NCBI GenBank assembly: GCA_947627215.1
Contig: CANQVD010000013.1
Span: 1-64,000 of the forward strand
Length of the DNA stretch: 64,000 nucleotides
Source of the DNA: an uncultured Eisenbergiella sp.
GTDB taxonomy: Bacteria; Bacillota; Clostridia; Lachnospirales; Lachnospiraceae
Direction of reading: 5' to 3'
The notes under the pieces were generated by a model. The model was given only the letters and a program-made list of their open reading frames with translations. It had not been told where the DNA came from and searched no databases. How positions within the stretch are numbered: the first letter of the stretch is position 1; each line of letters opens with the position of its first letter. The translations under genes and the position numbers were made by a program. Below are positions 18,831-28,537 of the stretch, piece after piece.

Positions 18831-20645
18831 ATGGCCAATATCAGTCAGGAAAACATCAGGAATTTCTGCATCATCGCCCACATCGACCACGGAAAATCCA
18901 CGCTGGCGGACCGCATCATTGAAAAGACGGGACTTCTGACCAGCCGGGAGATGCAGGAACAGGTGCTGGACAATATGGAACTGGAGCGGGAACGGGGCAT
19001 CACCATCAAGGCGCAGGCGGTGCGCACCATTTACCGGGCCAGGAACGGGGAAGAATACATCTTCAATCTCATCGATACGCCGGGACACGTGGATTTCAAT
19101 TATGAGGTCAGCCGTTCGCTGGCGGCCTGCGACGGCGCGGTGCTGGTGGTGGACGCGGCTCAGGGCATCGAGGCCCAGACGCTGGCCAACGTCTATCTGG
19201 CGCTGGATCACGATCTGGAAGTGTTTCCGGTGATCAACAAGATCGACCTGCCCAGCGCGGAGCCGGAGCGGGTGAAGGAGGAGATCGAGGATGTGATCGG
19301 GCTGGAGGCACAGGACGCGCCGCTGATCTCCGCCAAAAACGGGATCAATATCGAGGAGGTGCTGGAGCAGATCGTCGCGAAGATCCCCGCGCCGGGCGGC
19401 AGCAGCGACAACCCGCTGCAGGCGCTGATCTTTGATTCCGTATACGATCCCTATAAGGGCGTCATCGTGTTCTTCCGGGTGATGGAAGGGCGGGTGCGAA
19501 AGGGGACGAGAGTGCGGATGATGGCCACCGGCGCCGTCTTTGAGACGGTGGAGGTGGGGTATTTCGGCGCGGGACAGTTCATTCCCTGCGAGGAGCTCTC
19601 CGCGGGCATGGTGGGGTATCTCACGGCTTCCATTAAGAATGTGAAGGACACCCGGGTGGGCGATACCGTCACGGACGCGGACAGGCCCTGTGAAAAGCCG
19701 CTGCCCGGTTACAAGAAGGTCAATCCCATGGTGTACTGCGGCATGTATCCCGCGGACGGGGCCAAATATCCGGATCTGCGGGACGCGCTGGAAAAGCTGC
19801 AGCTCAACGACGCCTCGCTGTTTTACGAGCCGGAGACCTCGGTGGCGCTGGGCTTCGGGTTCCGCTGCGGATTCCTGGGGCTTCTGCATCTGGAGATCAT
19901 TCAGGAGCGGCTGGAACGGGAGTACAATCTGGATCTGGTGACCACCGCGCCGGGCGTGGTGTACCGCGTGTATAAGACAGACGGGGAGCGGATCGAACTG
20001 ACCAACCCGTCCAATCTGCCGGATCCTTCCTCCATCGACTATATGGAGGAGCCCGTGGTCAGCGCGGAGATCATGGTCACGACGGAGTTTATCGGCCCCA
20101 TCATGGAGCTGTGCCAGGAGCGGCGGGGCCGGTATCTGGGCATGGAGTACATGGAGGAGACCCGCGCGCTGCTGCGGTATGAGCTGCCGCTGAACGAAAT
20201 CATCTATGACTTTTTCGACGCGCTCAAATCCCGTTCCAGGGGCTACGCGTCCTTCGATTATGAGCTCAAGGGGTATGAGCGGGCGGAGCTGGTGAAGCTG
20301 GATATCCTGATCAACCGGGAGGAGGTGGACGCCCTCTCCTTTATCATCCACAAGGACAACGCCTATGAGCGGGGGCGGAAGATGTGCGAGAAGCTCCGGG
20401 AGGAGATCCCGCGCCATCTGTTCGAGATCCCCATTCAGGCCGCGGTGGGCGGCCGGATCATCGCGCGGGAGACGGTGAAGGCCATGCGCAAGGATGTGCT
20501 GGCGAAGTGCTACGGCGGCGATATCACCCGGAAAAAGAAGCTTCTGGAGAAACAGAAGGAAGGCAAAAAACGGATGCGCCAGATCGGCAGCGTGGAGGTG
20601 CCGCAGAAGGCGTTCATGAGTGTACTCAAGCTGGACGATAAATGA
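18831..20645 (+). CDS. lepA: elongation factor 4
   Basis: Ribosomal GTPase that acts on stalled or mispositioned elongating ribosomes. The 604-residue protein has G1 AHIDHGKST (16-24), G3 DTPGHVDF, G4 NKID, an EF-G-like domain V and the LepA-specific C-terminal domain rich in Lys. ATG 18831 is chosen over one at 18789 because AGGAGG lies just upstream and the product then starts like other LepA proteins. Its stop overlaps the hemW start. Confidence 0.97.
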   Translation: MANISQENIRNFCIIAHIDHGKSTLADRIIEKTGLLTSREMQEQVLDNMELERERGITIKAQAVRTIYRARNGEEYIFNLIDTPGHVDFNYEVSRSLAACDGAVLVVDAAQGIEAQTLANVYLALDHDLEVFPVINKIDLPSAEPERVKEEIEDVIGLEAQDAPLISAKNGINIEEVLEQIVAKIPAPGGSSDNPLQALIFDSVYDPYKGVIVFFRVMEGRVRKGTRVRMMATGAVFETVEVGYFGAGQFIPCEELSAGMVGYLTASIKNVKDTRVGDTVTDADRPCEKPLPGYKKVNPMVYCGMYPADGAKYPDLRDALEKLQLNDASLFYEPETSVALGFGFRCGFLGLLHLEIIQERLEREYNLDLVTTAPGVVYRVYKTDGERIELTNPSNLPDPSSIDYMEEPVVSAEIMVTTEFIGPIMELCQERRGRYLGMEYMEETRALLRYELPLNEIIYDFFDALKSRSRGYASFDYELKGYERAELVKLDILINREEVDALSFIIHKDNAYERGRKMCEKLREEIPRHLFEIPIQAAVGGRIIARETVKAMRKDVLAKCYGGDITRKKKLLEKQKEGKKRMRQIGSVEVPQKAFMSVLKLDDK

Positions 20646-21865
20646 TGGAAAAGCATGACTGCCCGGCGGCAGGCGAAACGCGGCCGCTGGGCCTTTATCT
20701 GCATATTCCCTTCTGCGTGCGGAAATGTCTGTACTGCGATTTTCTCTCCGGACCCGCGCCGCAGCCGCTGATCGACCGGTATGTGCGGGCGCTGGAAAAG
20801 CAGCTTGAGGCGGAGGCGGCGCATTACCGGGCGTATGAGGTGCGGACCGTTTTTTTCGGCGGCGGAACGCCCTCTCTCTTGTCCGCCGGCCAGATCGGCG
20901 GCCTGATGGAGCAGATCCGCCGGCATTACAGGCTGTGCGCCGGGGCGGAGATCACGCTGGAGAGCAATCCCGGCACGCTGGATGATGGGCGCCTGTCGGG
21001 ATACCTGAGGGCCGGGATCAACCGGCTGAGCATGGGGCTGCAGTCCGCCGACGACGGCGAGCTGCGGCTGCTGGGGCGGATCCATACCCATGCGGATTTT
21101 CTGGATAATTTCGCCGCGGCCAGGGAAGCCGGTTTTTCCAATATCAACGTGGATCTGATGTCCGCCCTGCCGGGACAGACCGTCGAAGGGTGGCTGGAAA
21201 CGCTGGAGCAGACGGCGCGTCTGGGGCCGGAGCACATTTCCGCCTATAGCCTGATTGTCGAAGAGGGGACGCCCTTTTGGACGGCATACGGCGGAAAGGA
21301 GACGGTGTCCGAGGAGGAGGAACGCCGGATGTATGAGCAGACGGGAATCCTGCTGGGGCAGTACGGCTACCGGCGCTATGAGATCTCCAACTACGCAAAG
21401 CCCGGATATGCCTGCAGGCACAATATCGGTTACTGGAGGCGGACGGAGTATGTCGGCTTCGGGCTGGGCAGCGCCTCGCTTGCGGACAATGTGCGCTGGA
21501 AGGTCACGGAGGATATGGACCGGTATCTGGCCTGCATGGAGGCGCAAAACGGGGAAGCGTATGCCGCGGCCGGCGCGGCGGGGGCCTTCGGCTGGAAGGA
21601 GGATGTGCACCGCCTGTCAGAGGCGGAGCGGATGGAGGAGTTTCTGTTCCTGGGGCTGCGGATGACGGAGGGCGTCGCGCTTTCGGAGTTCCGTCGGCAG
21701 TTCGGAACCGGACTGCGGGAGGTGTACGGCCCCGTCCTGGAAAGGCTGGAGGAACAGGGACTGTTGGTTTTTTATGCGGACGGGAAAAAAATGAAGCTCA
21801 CGGCCCGGGGAACGGATATCAGCAACTATGTGCTGGCACAGTTTCTGCTGGAGGAGGAGGCGTGA
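20642..21865 (+). CDS. hemW: radical SAM family heme chaperone HemW
   Basis: Heme-binding radical SAM protein once annotated as oxygen-independent coproporphyrinogen oxidase. The 407-residue product has the iron-sulfur motif Cys25-x3-Cys29-x2-Cys32, the FFGGGTPS stretch and the HNIGYW motif typical of HemW. The ATG overlaps the lepA stop (AATGATG gives two possible starts, 20642 or 20645), an arrangement common in Firmicutes. Confidence 0.93.
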   Translation: MMEKHDCPAAGETRPLGLYLHIPFCVRKCLYCDFLSGPAPQPLIDRYVRALEKQLEAEAAHYRAYEVRTVFFGGGTPSLLSAGQIGGLMEQIRRHYRLCAGAEITLESNPGTLDDGRLSGYLRAGINRLSMGLQSADDGELRLLGRIHTHADFLDNFAAAREAGFSNINVDLMSALPGQTVEGWLETLEQTARLGPEHISAYSLIVEEGTPFWTAYGGKETVSEEEERRMYEQTGILLGQYGYRRYEISNYAKPGYACRHNIGYWRRTEYVGFGLGSASLADNVRWKVTEDMDRYLACMEAQNGEAYAAAGAAGAFGWKEDVHRLSEAERMEEFLFLGLRMTEGVALSEFRRQFGTGLREVYGPVLERLEEQGLLVFYADGKKMKLTARGTDISNYVLAQFLLEEEA

Positions 21866-21900
21866 GCGGTCCGCCCGGAAATGGGGACAGATGGAAAGGC

Positions 21901-21928
21901 ACTCAGGAAACGTCCGTCACATAGAATA
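21901..21928 (+). promoter_or_regulatory. candidate SigK/SigE-type promoter of sigK
   Basis: AC (21901-21902), 17 bases, then CATAGAATA (21920-21928) fits the SigK consensus AC-N16/17-CATANNNTA, and CATAGAAT also fits a SigE -10. In B. subtilis sigK is transcribed by both factors. The site lies about 48 bases before the TTG start. Confidence 0.55.
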
Positions 21929-21975
21929 TACCAAACGGACGGCGCCGGAGAAGTTTTCCGGCGGGGGAGCGGTGC

Positions 21976-22644
21976 TTGAAAACCTTTTTACAGCCCCTGT
22001 CGAAAGAGGAGGAGAGCCTTTGCATACAGGCGTTACAGGACGAAGACGCCGGAAGAAGAAGCGAGGCGAAACGGCTTCTGATCGAGCGCAATCTGCGGCT
22101 GGTGGCGCATATCGCCCACAAATACGCCGGTTCGGAGGAAAGCATGGAGGATCTGATCTCCATCGGGTGTATCGGGCTGATCAAGGCGGTGGATTCCTTT
22201 GATCCCGCCAGAAACAGCAGGCTGGCCGCATATGCGGCGCGCTGTATCGACAATGAGCTTCTGATGATGCTGCGCGGCAGGAAAAAAACGTCGCGGGAGG
22301 TTTCGCTGTTCGAGCCCATCGGCACGGACCGGGAGGGGAACGAGATCAGCCTTCTGGATGTGATGGAGCAGGAGCAGCCCGATATCGTGGAGGAAATGGA
22401 AAAGGCACGGCGCCTGGGGGAGCTCTGCGGACTCCTGGAGTCCGAACTGTCCGGGCGGGAGAAGGAAGTGCTCACGCTGCGTTACGGTCTGGGAGGCGGC
22501 CGGGAGACGACGCAGAAGGAGATCGGAGCGAAGCTGGGCATCTCCCGCAGCTATGTCAGCCGGATCGAAAAGCGCGCGCTGGGAAAGCTGGGCGCGGGCT
22601 TTAAACGGCTGGAAAGAGAGGGAAAACATCGGGCGCGGTCTTGA
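21976..22644 (+). CDS. sigK: RNA polymerase sporulation sigma factor SigK
   Basis: Late mother-cell sigma factor, 222 residues. It has region 2 (LIERNLRLVAH, then LISIGCIGLIKAVDSF), the SigK-typical EVSLFEPIGTDREGNEISL stretch and a C-terminal region 4 helix-turn-helix. The only start with a ribosome-binding site is TTG 21976 (GGGGGAG 6 bases upstream); no in-frame ATG exists upstream. The protein then lacks the 20-residue hydrophobic pro-sequence of B. subtilis pro-SigK and is not split by a skin element. Distinction from SigE rests on these residues and is fairly sure. Confidence 0.85.
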   Translation: MKTFLQPLSKEEESLCIQALQDEDAGRRSEAKRLLIERNLRLVAHIAHKYAGSEESMEDLISIGCIGLIKAVDSFDPARNSRLAAYAARCIDNELLMMLRGRKKTSREVSLFEPIGTDREGNEISLLDVMEQEQPDIVEEMEKARRLGELCGLLESELSGREKEVLTLRYGLGGGRETTQKEIGAKLGISRSYVSRIEKRALGKLGAGFKRLEREGKHRARS

Positions 22645-22664
22645 CAGGCCGCGTCCGATGTTTT
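22626..22664 (+). terminator. sigK terminator containing the stop codon
   Basis: A 13-bp stem (ACATCGGGCGCGG / CCGCGTCCGATGT, one G-U pair) is followed by TTTT. The sigK stop codon (22642-22644) lies in the loop, so the last codons form one arm. Confidence 0.88.
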
Positions 22665-22865
22665 ATCCTGAAAGAGAATTATGGTTTTCTTTTCTGGAAT
22701 ATGCTGGTTCTGGGGCGTTCGCCCGGAATTTTCCGTGTTCAGCTAAAAAGGGATGCTTCCTCATAAGGGCATTCTGCATATGCCGGCGGCCTGCGGCGGA
22801 GGCGGCGGGAATTGGATATCCCGGCGTCTGTCCGCGCTGTGCGGACCGGAACAGAAAGGCGTTTT

Positions 22866-24509
22866 ATGTATTGTCATATCAATGCGGGCGGCCTGCGCGG
22901 GCTGGAAAGCTATGTGGCGCAGGTGGAGGTGGACGTTTCCCCCGGCCTGCCGTGCTTTGACATGGTGGGACTTCTGGCCAGCGAGGTGAAGGAGGCCAGA
23001 GAACGCATTCGGGTCGCCCTGCGCAATGCGGGCGTAAAGGTGCCCGCCGAAAAGATCACCGTGAACATTTCTCCGGCGGGCATCCATAAGGCGGGCACGG
23101 CCTTCGATCTGCCTGTGGCGCTGGGGATCATGGCCTCTCAGGGAATGATCCCTCCGGAACGGCTGGCGGATGTGCTGGTGGCCGGAGAGCTTGGGCTGGA
23201 CGGCGGCGTCCGGCCCGTCCGGGGCGTGCTGCCCATCGTGCTGGAGTGTGCGCGGCAGGGGATCGGGGAGTGTCTGCTGCCGCTGGAAAACCTGCGGGAG
23301 GGCAATCTCGTCGGAGAAGTCGCCGTGATGGGCGTGGAGCATCTGGAGGAGGCCGCGCGGTATCTTTGTCTGGACGGCGAAGGGAGAAAACGGATGCGGG
23401 ACCGCGCCGCCCGGCGGGCGGCGGCGAACGCCGGGGAGAGTCCGCCGGAAGAGAAGGCCGGGCCGGATTTCGCTTCTGTGAAGGGCATGCAGGAGGCGAA
23501 AGCCGCCGCGCTGACAGCCGCGGCGGGCTTCCACAATCTTTTGCTGGTGGGGCCGCCGGGCGCGGGCAAGACCATGCTGGCGAAGTGCATTCCTTCGATC
23601 CTGCCGCCGCTGGGGAAGCAGGAGCAGAAGGAGGTTTCGGCGATTTACAGTGTGGCCGGGAAGCTGGAGCAGGGGAGACTGATAAAAAACAGGCCTTTTA
23701 TCAGTCCCCACCATACGGTGAGCGGTTTCGCGATGGCCGGGGGCGGGACGGTTCCCAGGCCCGGCATGGTGACGCTGGCCCACAGAGGCGTCCTGTTCCT
23801 GGATGAAATGGCGGAGTTTCGGCGGCAGACGCTGGACATCCTGCGCCAGCCCATGGAGGACGGGACGATCTATCTGGCAAAGAGCGGCGGAAATTTCATT
23901 TATCCGGCGGATTTCATGCTGGTGGCCTCCACCAATCCCTGTCCCTGCGGCTACTATCCGGACAGGAACCGCTGCCACTGCAGCCCCTGGGAGGTGCGCC
24001 GCTATCTGTCCCGGATCTCCGGTCCGCTCCTGGACCGGATCGATATCTGCTGTACGGCCCGGCCCGTACCCGTATCGGGGCTGTGGGAGCCGGTGAAGGA
24101 GAACGGAGAAGCCGGGAGCGCGGCTGTCGGCAGCGCTTCGGGGAACGGCTCCGGAGCCGGGCCGGAACCGGAGCCGGACGGCGGCCGGGAATGGGACAGC
24201 AACCATATGAGGGAACGGGTGCTCATGGCGAGAGAACGCCAGAAATGGCGTTACGCGGGAACGGGGATCGAGGCCAACGGCAGGCTGGGCGCGGAAAATA
24301 TCATGAAGTTCTGCCATCTGGGGCTTCGTCAGCAGCGTTTTCTGGAGGAGGCGGCCGGACGCCTCGGATGCTCCGCCAGGGCCTGTCACCGAATCCTCCG
24401 GGTGGCGCGCACGCTGGCGGATCTGGACGGCACGGAAATGATCACCAACGCGCACCTGGGGCAGGCGATCCATTATCGGCAGAACGGAAATCTGTATCAG
24501 AAGGAATGA
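22866..24509 (+). CDS. comM: YifB/ComM family Mg chelatase-like AAA ATPase
   Basis: Hexameric helicase-type ATPase of 547 residues; ComM promotes branch migration during integration of transforming DNA. It has an N-terminal ChlI domain, a central ATPase domain with GPPGAGKT and Walker B LFLDEMAEF, a Cys-rich loop (PCPCGYYPD...CHC) and a C-terminal ChlI-like domain. A Gly/Ser/Pro/Glu-rich insertion of about 30 residues interrupts the C-terminal part. ATG 22866 is preferred over one 54 bases upstream because the product then begins like the family. dprA follows directly. Confidence 0.92.
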   Translation: MYCHINAGGLRGLESYVAQVEVDVSPGLPCFDMVGLLASEVKEARERIRVALRNAGVKVPAEKITVNISPAGIHKAGTAFDLPVALGIMASQGMIPPERLADVLVAGELGLDGGVRPVRGVLPIVLECARQGIGECLLPLENLREGNLVGEVAVMGVEHLEEAARYLCLDGEGRKRMRDRAARRAAANAGESPPEEKAGPDFASVKGMQEAKAAALTAAAGFHNLLLVGPPGAGKTMLAKCIPSILPPLGKQEQKEVSAIYSVAGKLEQGRLIKNRPFISPHHTVSGFAMAGGGTVPRPGMVTLAHRGVLFLDEMAEFRRQTLDILRQPMEDGTIYLAKSGGNFIYPADFMLVASTNPCPCGYYPDRNRCHCSPWEVRRYLSRISGPLLDRIDICCTARPVPVSGLWEPVKENGEAGSAAVGSASGNGSGAGPEPEPDGGREWDSNHMRERVLMARERQKWRYAGTGIEANGRLGAENIMKFCHLGLRQQRFLEEAAGRLGCSARACHRILRVARTLADLDGTEMITNAHLGQAIHYRQNGNLYQKE

Positions 24510-24607
24510 TGGATTCCTCCATATTTATATGGAAAGAACAGGCCCGGAACGAAAGGAACGGCGGGAAGGAGGATGGAGGGAATACGATCATAGAGAGGAA
24601 AAATGAC

Positions 24608-25948
24608 ATGACAGAGGAAGAACTGACCGGATATTTCTGGCTGTGCGGTATTTCCGGGATCGGGGCGGTCAGCGTCCGGCGGCTGTTGGAGCGCGCGGAG
24701 ACGGTAAAGGGCGTTCTGGCGCTTTCCCGGGAGAGCGAGGCAGCGCTGATCGGCCCGGCCCGGGCTGCGCTGCTGGAGCGGGCCAAGGAGGAAAAAAGGC
24801 TGCGCGAGGCGGCGCGCCGTCTGGAGGGATACCGGGAAAAGGGCATTTTCTTTCTGCCGCTGCCGCATCCGGCGTATCCGTCCAGATTGAAGGAGATCCC
24901 GGATCCGCCCGTGGCGCTCTATGGAAAGGGAAAGCTGCCTGAGATGCCCTGTGCGGCGGCCGTCATCGGAACCCGGGAATGCTCGGAGTACGGCCGACAG
25001 ACAACCCGTTATTTTGCCGCCGGTCTGGCCAGAGCCGGGGTGACGGTCGTCAGCGGTCTGGCCAGAGGCGTGGACGGCATCGCCGGCCGCGCGGCGATGG
25101 AAGCGGGCGGCTTTTCCGCCGCGGTGTTGGGCTGCGGAGTGGATCTGTGCTATCCGCCGGAAAACAGGCCACTGTATGAATGGCTGGAGCGGGAGGGCTG
25201 TCTGCTTTCGGAATATCCGCCCGGCACCCGGCCGGAGGCCCGCCTGTTTCCGGCGCGCAACCGCATCATCAGCGGCCTGTCCGATCTGGTGCTGGTGACG
25301 GAGGCCAGGGAAAGGAGCGGGACGCTGATCACGGTGGACATGGCGCTGGAGCAGGGCCGGGAGGTGTACGCCGTGCCGGGAAGGATCACCGACACCTGCT
25401 CCAGAGGCTGCAACCGCCTGATCGCGGGCGGCGCGGGAGCGGCCCTGAGCGTGCCGCAACTGCTGCGGGCGCTGCATATGGACGAAGGAGCGGAAAACGC
25501 CGGGACCGGGGAAGGCCCGGAGAGCGGAACGGACGGCGAAGAGAAAGACAGGGCAGAGAGCGGCAGCGGAAAAGGGGCCGGCGCGGGCCGAACCGGTGAA
25601 AAGCCGGCCGGGGAAGGCGCGGAGAGTAAGTCTTCGTCCGGCGGGGGAGCAGGTCGGGAAAAGCCGAAGGAGGAGCCTCCGGTCCGGCCCCTCACGGCTT
25701 CCGTGCTGCGCGCGCTGGACTGCGACCCCAGGACACTGGACGAAATTTTAGAGCGGCTGCGGGAGCGTCCGGAAGAACAGAACGAAGACTGCCGGAGGGA
25801 ACCGGAGGAGGCGCGGTCCGGGCAGGAAATCCCTTCGCGCTGCGCCATGCCCGGCCTGCCGGAGCTGATGGAGGAGCTGCTGCTTCTGTGTCTGGAAGGC
25901 CGGGCGGCGTGTCGCGCCGGCCTGTACACCCGTACGGACCTTCTGTAA
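24608..25948 (+). CDS. dprA: DNA processing protein DprA (Smf)
   Basis: Single-strand DNA-binding protein that loads RecA on incoming DNA in transformation. The 446-residue product has an N-terminal SAM-like domain and a Rossmann fold with SGLARGVDG, GCGVD and PARNRIISGLS. A charged low-complexity spacer of about 90 residues precedes a winged-helix end, making it longer than the usual 290-370. GAGAGGA precedes the chosen ATG. An ATG at 24509 overlapping the comM stop would add 33 residues of poor composition and is less likely. The comM-dprA-topA order is conserved in Firmicutes. Confidence 0.93.
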   Translation: MTEEELTGYFWLCGISGIGAVSVRRLLERAETVKGVLALSRESEAALIGPARAALLERAKEEKRLREAARRLEGYREKGIFFLPLPHPAYPSRLKEIPDPPVALYGKGKLPEMPCAAAVIGTRECSEYGRQTTRYFAAGLARAGVTVVSGLARGVDGIAGRAAMEAGGFSAAVLGCGVDLCYPPENRPLYEWLEREGCLLSEYPPGTRPEARLFPARNRIISGLSDLVLVTEARERSGTLITVDMALEQGREVYAVPGRITDTCSRGCNRLIAGGAGAALSVPQLLRALHMDEGAENAGTGEGPESGTDGEEKDRAESGSGKGAGAGRTGEKPAGEGAESKSSSGGGAGREKPKEEPPVRPLTASVLRALDCDPRTLDEILERLRERPEEQNEDCRREPEEARSGQEIPSRCAMPGLPELMEELLLLCLEGRAACRAGLYTRTDLL

Positions 25949-25982
25949 CGGACCTCCCGCGCCTGCCGGCCTCTCCCGTCCC

Positions 25983-26196
25983 GCCCGGTCCGCATCCCCT
26001 GCCGAAGGGCCCCCGTCCCGCCCGGCGCGCGTCCGTTCCGTTTTCCCGGACCGTAGAAAAGCGCCGGCACTTACGCGGCGTCCTCTGCCGCGTTACGTGC
26101 CGCTGCGCTTTTCTTCCGAGCGGAAGCGTGTCCGGAAACGGAACGGACGCGCGCCGGGCGGGACGGGGGCCCTTCGGCAGGGGATGCGGACCGGGC
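25983..26196 (+). repeat. giant intergenic hairpin, copy 3
   Basis: Perfect 61-base arms (25983-26043 and 26136-26196) enclose a 95-nt core (26043-26137). The core is nearly identical to that at 9680-9774, except in the apical helix, where CGGC/GCCG replaces CCGC/GCGG with pairing kept. The side hairpin is CTTCC-GAGC-GGAAG. The element starts 34 bases after the dprA stop and is followed by AT-rich sequence with two T7 runs and then the topA promoter. Confidence 0.93.
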
Positions 26197-26238
26197 GCGG
26201 CGGGAGTAGCCGAATTGTATTTTTTTGTATTTTTTTCC

Positions 26239-26267
26239 TTGCATTGCGTCAGGATATGTTGTATAGT
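26239..26267 (+). promoter_or_regulatory. topA promoter
   Basis: TTGCAT (26239-26244), a 17-base spacer and TATAGT (26262-26267) lie between the giant hairpin and the topA start. Confidence 0.7.
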
Positions 26268-26335
26268 GAGTCACGATAAAGCGGCGGGCGGTCCGGAAGG
26301 GGCCGGCCGCTGCGCAGAAGTTGAGGAAACGGGGC

Positions 26336-28423
26336 ATGGCGAAGTATCTGGTTATTGTGGAATCACCGGCGAAGGTGAAGACGATCGGAAAATTTCTGGG
26401 GGCGAACTACGAGGTGGCGGCCAGCAACGGCCACGTCAGGGACCTTCCGAAGAGTCAGCTCGGCATCGACGTAAAGGGCGATTACGAGCCGAAATACATC
26501 ACGATCCGGGGCAAGGGAGAGATCCTGGCAGGCCTGCGGCGGGAAGTGAAGAAGGCCGAAAAGATCTATCTGGCCACCGACCCTGACCGGGAGGGAGAGG
26601 CGATCTCCTGGCACCTGGTGGAGGCTCTGAAGCTGTCCGGGCTGCCCGGCAAGAAGGTCTGCCGGATCACCTTCAATGAGATCACGAAGAACGCGGTGAA
26701 GGAATCCTTAAAGCACGCAAGACAGATCAACATGGATCTGGTGAACGCCCAGCAGACGCGGCGCATCCTGGACCGGATGGTGGGTTACCGGATCTCCCCG
26801 CTTTTGTGGGAAAAGGTCAAACGGGGACTTTCCGCCGGCCGTGTGCAGTCGGTGGCGCTGCGGATCATCTGTGACCGGGAGGCGGAGATCGACGCGTTCC
26901 TTCCGGAGGAATACTGGACGCTGGAGGCGTCCTTCCGGATCCCCGGCGAGAAGAAAACGCTGCGGGCGAAGTATTATGGCGAAGGGGAACAGAAGAAGGA
27001 GCTGAAAACCGCGGACGAGGTGGAAGCGGTGAAGCGGGACTGTCAGGGCGCGGCCTTCCGTGTGGCGGAGATACGGCGGGGAGAACGCGTCAGGAAGGCG
27101 CCGCTGCCGTTTACCACGTCCACGCTTCAGCAGGAAGCCAGCCGGGTGCTGAATTTTTCCACCCAGAAGACCATGCGCCTGGCGCAGCAGCTCTACGAGG
27201 GCGTGGATATCAGGGGAAACGGCACCGTGGGCGTCATCACTTACCTGCGTACCGATTCCACCAGGATATCGGACGAAGCGGAGGAGATGGTGAAATCCTA
27301 CATCGCTTCCCATTACGGGGAAAGCTATGCGGGAGAGGGCGGCGTGAAGAAGGGCGGACAGAAGATCCAGGACGCCCATGAGGCGATCCGTCCCACCGAT
27401 CCGGAGCGTACGCCGGAGAAGCTGAAGGAATCCCTTTCCCGGGATCAGTTCAGGCTGTATCAGTTGATCTGGAAGCGGTTCGTGGCCAGCCGCATGGCTC
27501 CGGCGCGCTTTGAGACCGCTTCGCTGAAGATCGACGGCGGAGGCCATCGGTTCAGCGTAGCCGCGGGGAAAATGCTTTTCGACGGCTTCCTGAGCGTCTA
27601 CCATGAGGAGGACGAAGAAAAGGCCGAAAACAATACGCTGGCGAAGGCCGTGGAGGAGGGCGAGGCGCTGTCTCTGGATGCGCTGGAGGGGGCGCGCCAT
27701 TTCACCCAGCCGCCGGCTCATTATACGGAGGCCACGCTGGTGCGCACGCTGGAGGAGCTGGGCATCGGACGGCCCAGCACCTATGCGCCCACCATCACCA
27801 CGATTCTGGCGCGGCGGTATGTGACCAAGGAGAACCGCAATCTCTATGTGACCGAGCTGGGAGAGGTGGTCAACGACATGATGAAAAAGGCCTTCCCCAG
27901 CATTGTGGACGTGAATTTCACGGCCAATATGGAGGCCCTTCTGGACGGCGTATCCGAGGGCACCGTGGAATGGAAGACGATCATCGCCAATTTTTATCCG
28001 GATCTGGACGAGGCGGTCCGGAAAGCGGAAAAGGATCTGGCGGAGGTGAAGATCGGAGATGAGGAATCCGACGAGGTATGCGAGCAGTGCGGCCGCCGCA
28101 TGGTGATCAAATACGGACCTCACGGGCGTTTCCTGGCCTGCCCGGGCTTCCCGGAATGCCGCAATACGAAGCCCTATTATGAAAAGACCGGCGCGGTCTG
28201 TCCGAAATGCGGCGGAGACATCGTGGAGAAAAAGACGCAGAAGGGGCGTCGCTATTACGGATGTATCCGTTATCCGGAGTGTGATTTTATGGTATGGCAG
28301 AGGCCTGCCGCCGAAAAATGCCCGGTCTGCGGCTCCATGATGCTGCAAAAGGGCGGAAAGCTGGTATGTGCGAAGGAAGGATGCGGCTATATAACAGAAA
28401 AAACAGAAAAAAAACAGGCATAA
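26336..28423 (+). CDS. topA: DNA topoisomerase I
   Basis: Type IA topoisomerase that relaxes negative supercoils. The 695-residue protein has the TOPRIM start YLVIVESPAKVKTI, the acidic TDPDREGEAI motif, the catalytic Tyr303 in ITYLRTDST and three C-terminal zinc ribbons, each with four Cys (about 585-690). GAGGA lies 8 bases before ATG 26336; the frame is open 5 codons further to a TTG that is part of this ribosome-binding site. Confidence 0.97.
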   Translation: MAKYLVIVESPAKVKTIGKFLGANYEVAASNGHVRDLPKSQLGIDVKGDYEPKYITIRGKGEILAGLRREVKKAEKIYLATDPDREGEAISWHLVEALKLSGLPGKKVCRITFNEITKNAVKESLKHARQINMDLVNAQQTRRILDRMVGYRISPLLWEKVKRGLSAGRVQSVALRIICDREAEIDAFLPEEYWTLEASFRIPGEKKTLRAKYYGEGEQKKELKTADEVEAVKRDCQGAAFRVAEIRRGERVRKAPLPFTTSTLQQEASRVLNFSTQKTMRLAQQLYEGVDIRGNGTVGVITYLRTDSTRISDEAEEMVKSYIASHYGESYAGEGGVKKGGQKIQDAHEAIRPTDPERTPEKLKESLSRDQFRLYQLIWKRFVASRMAPARFETASLKIDGGGHRFSVAAGKMLFDGFLSVYHEEDEEKAENNTLAKAVEEGEALSLDALEGARHFTQPPAHYTEATLVRTLEELGIGRPSTYAPTITTILARRYVTKENRNLYVTELGEVVNDMMKKAFPSIVDVNFTANMEALLDGVSEGTVEWKTIIANFYPDLDEAVRKAEKDLAEVKIGDEESDEVCEQCGRRMVIKYGPHGRFLACPGFPECRNTKPYYEKTGAVCPKCGGDIVEKKTQKGRRYYGCIRYPECDFMVWQRPAAEKCPVCGSMMLQKGGKLVCAKEGCGYITEKTEKKQA

Positions 28424-28427
28424 TTCA

Positions 28428-28456
28428 TTGCGGGCAGCATGCCGACATGATAGAAT
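28428..28456 (+). promoter_or_regulatory. codY promoter
   Basis: TTGCGG (28428-28433), 17 bases, TGA-TAGAAT (28451-28456) start just after the topA stop, giving codY its own transcript with a leader of about 75 nt. Confidence 0.6.
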
Positions 28457-28537
28457 GGTTTTGTTATCTGAGATTTCGCCACTGCGGGAAACCGGCGTCA
28501 GATCGACAGAAGAATTTGCCTGGGAGGACAGGGACAC

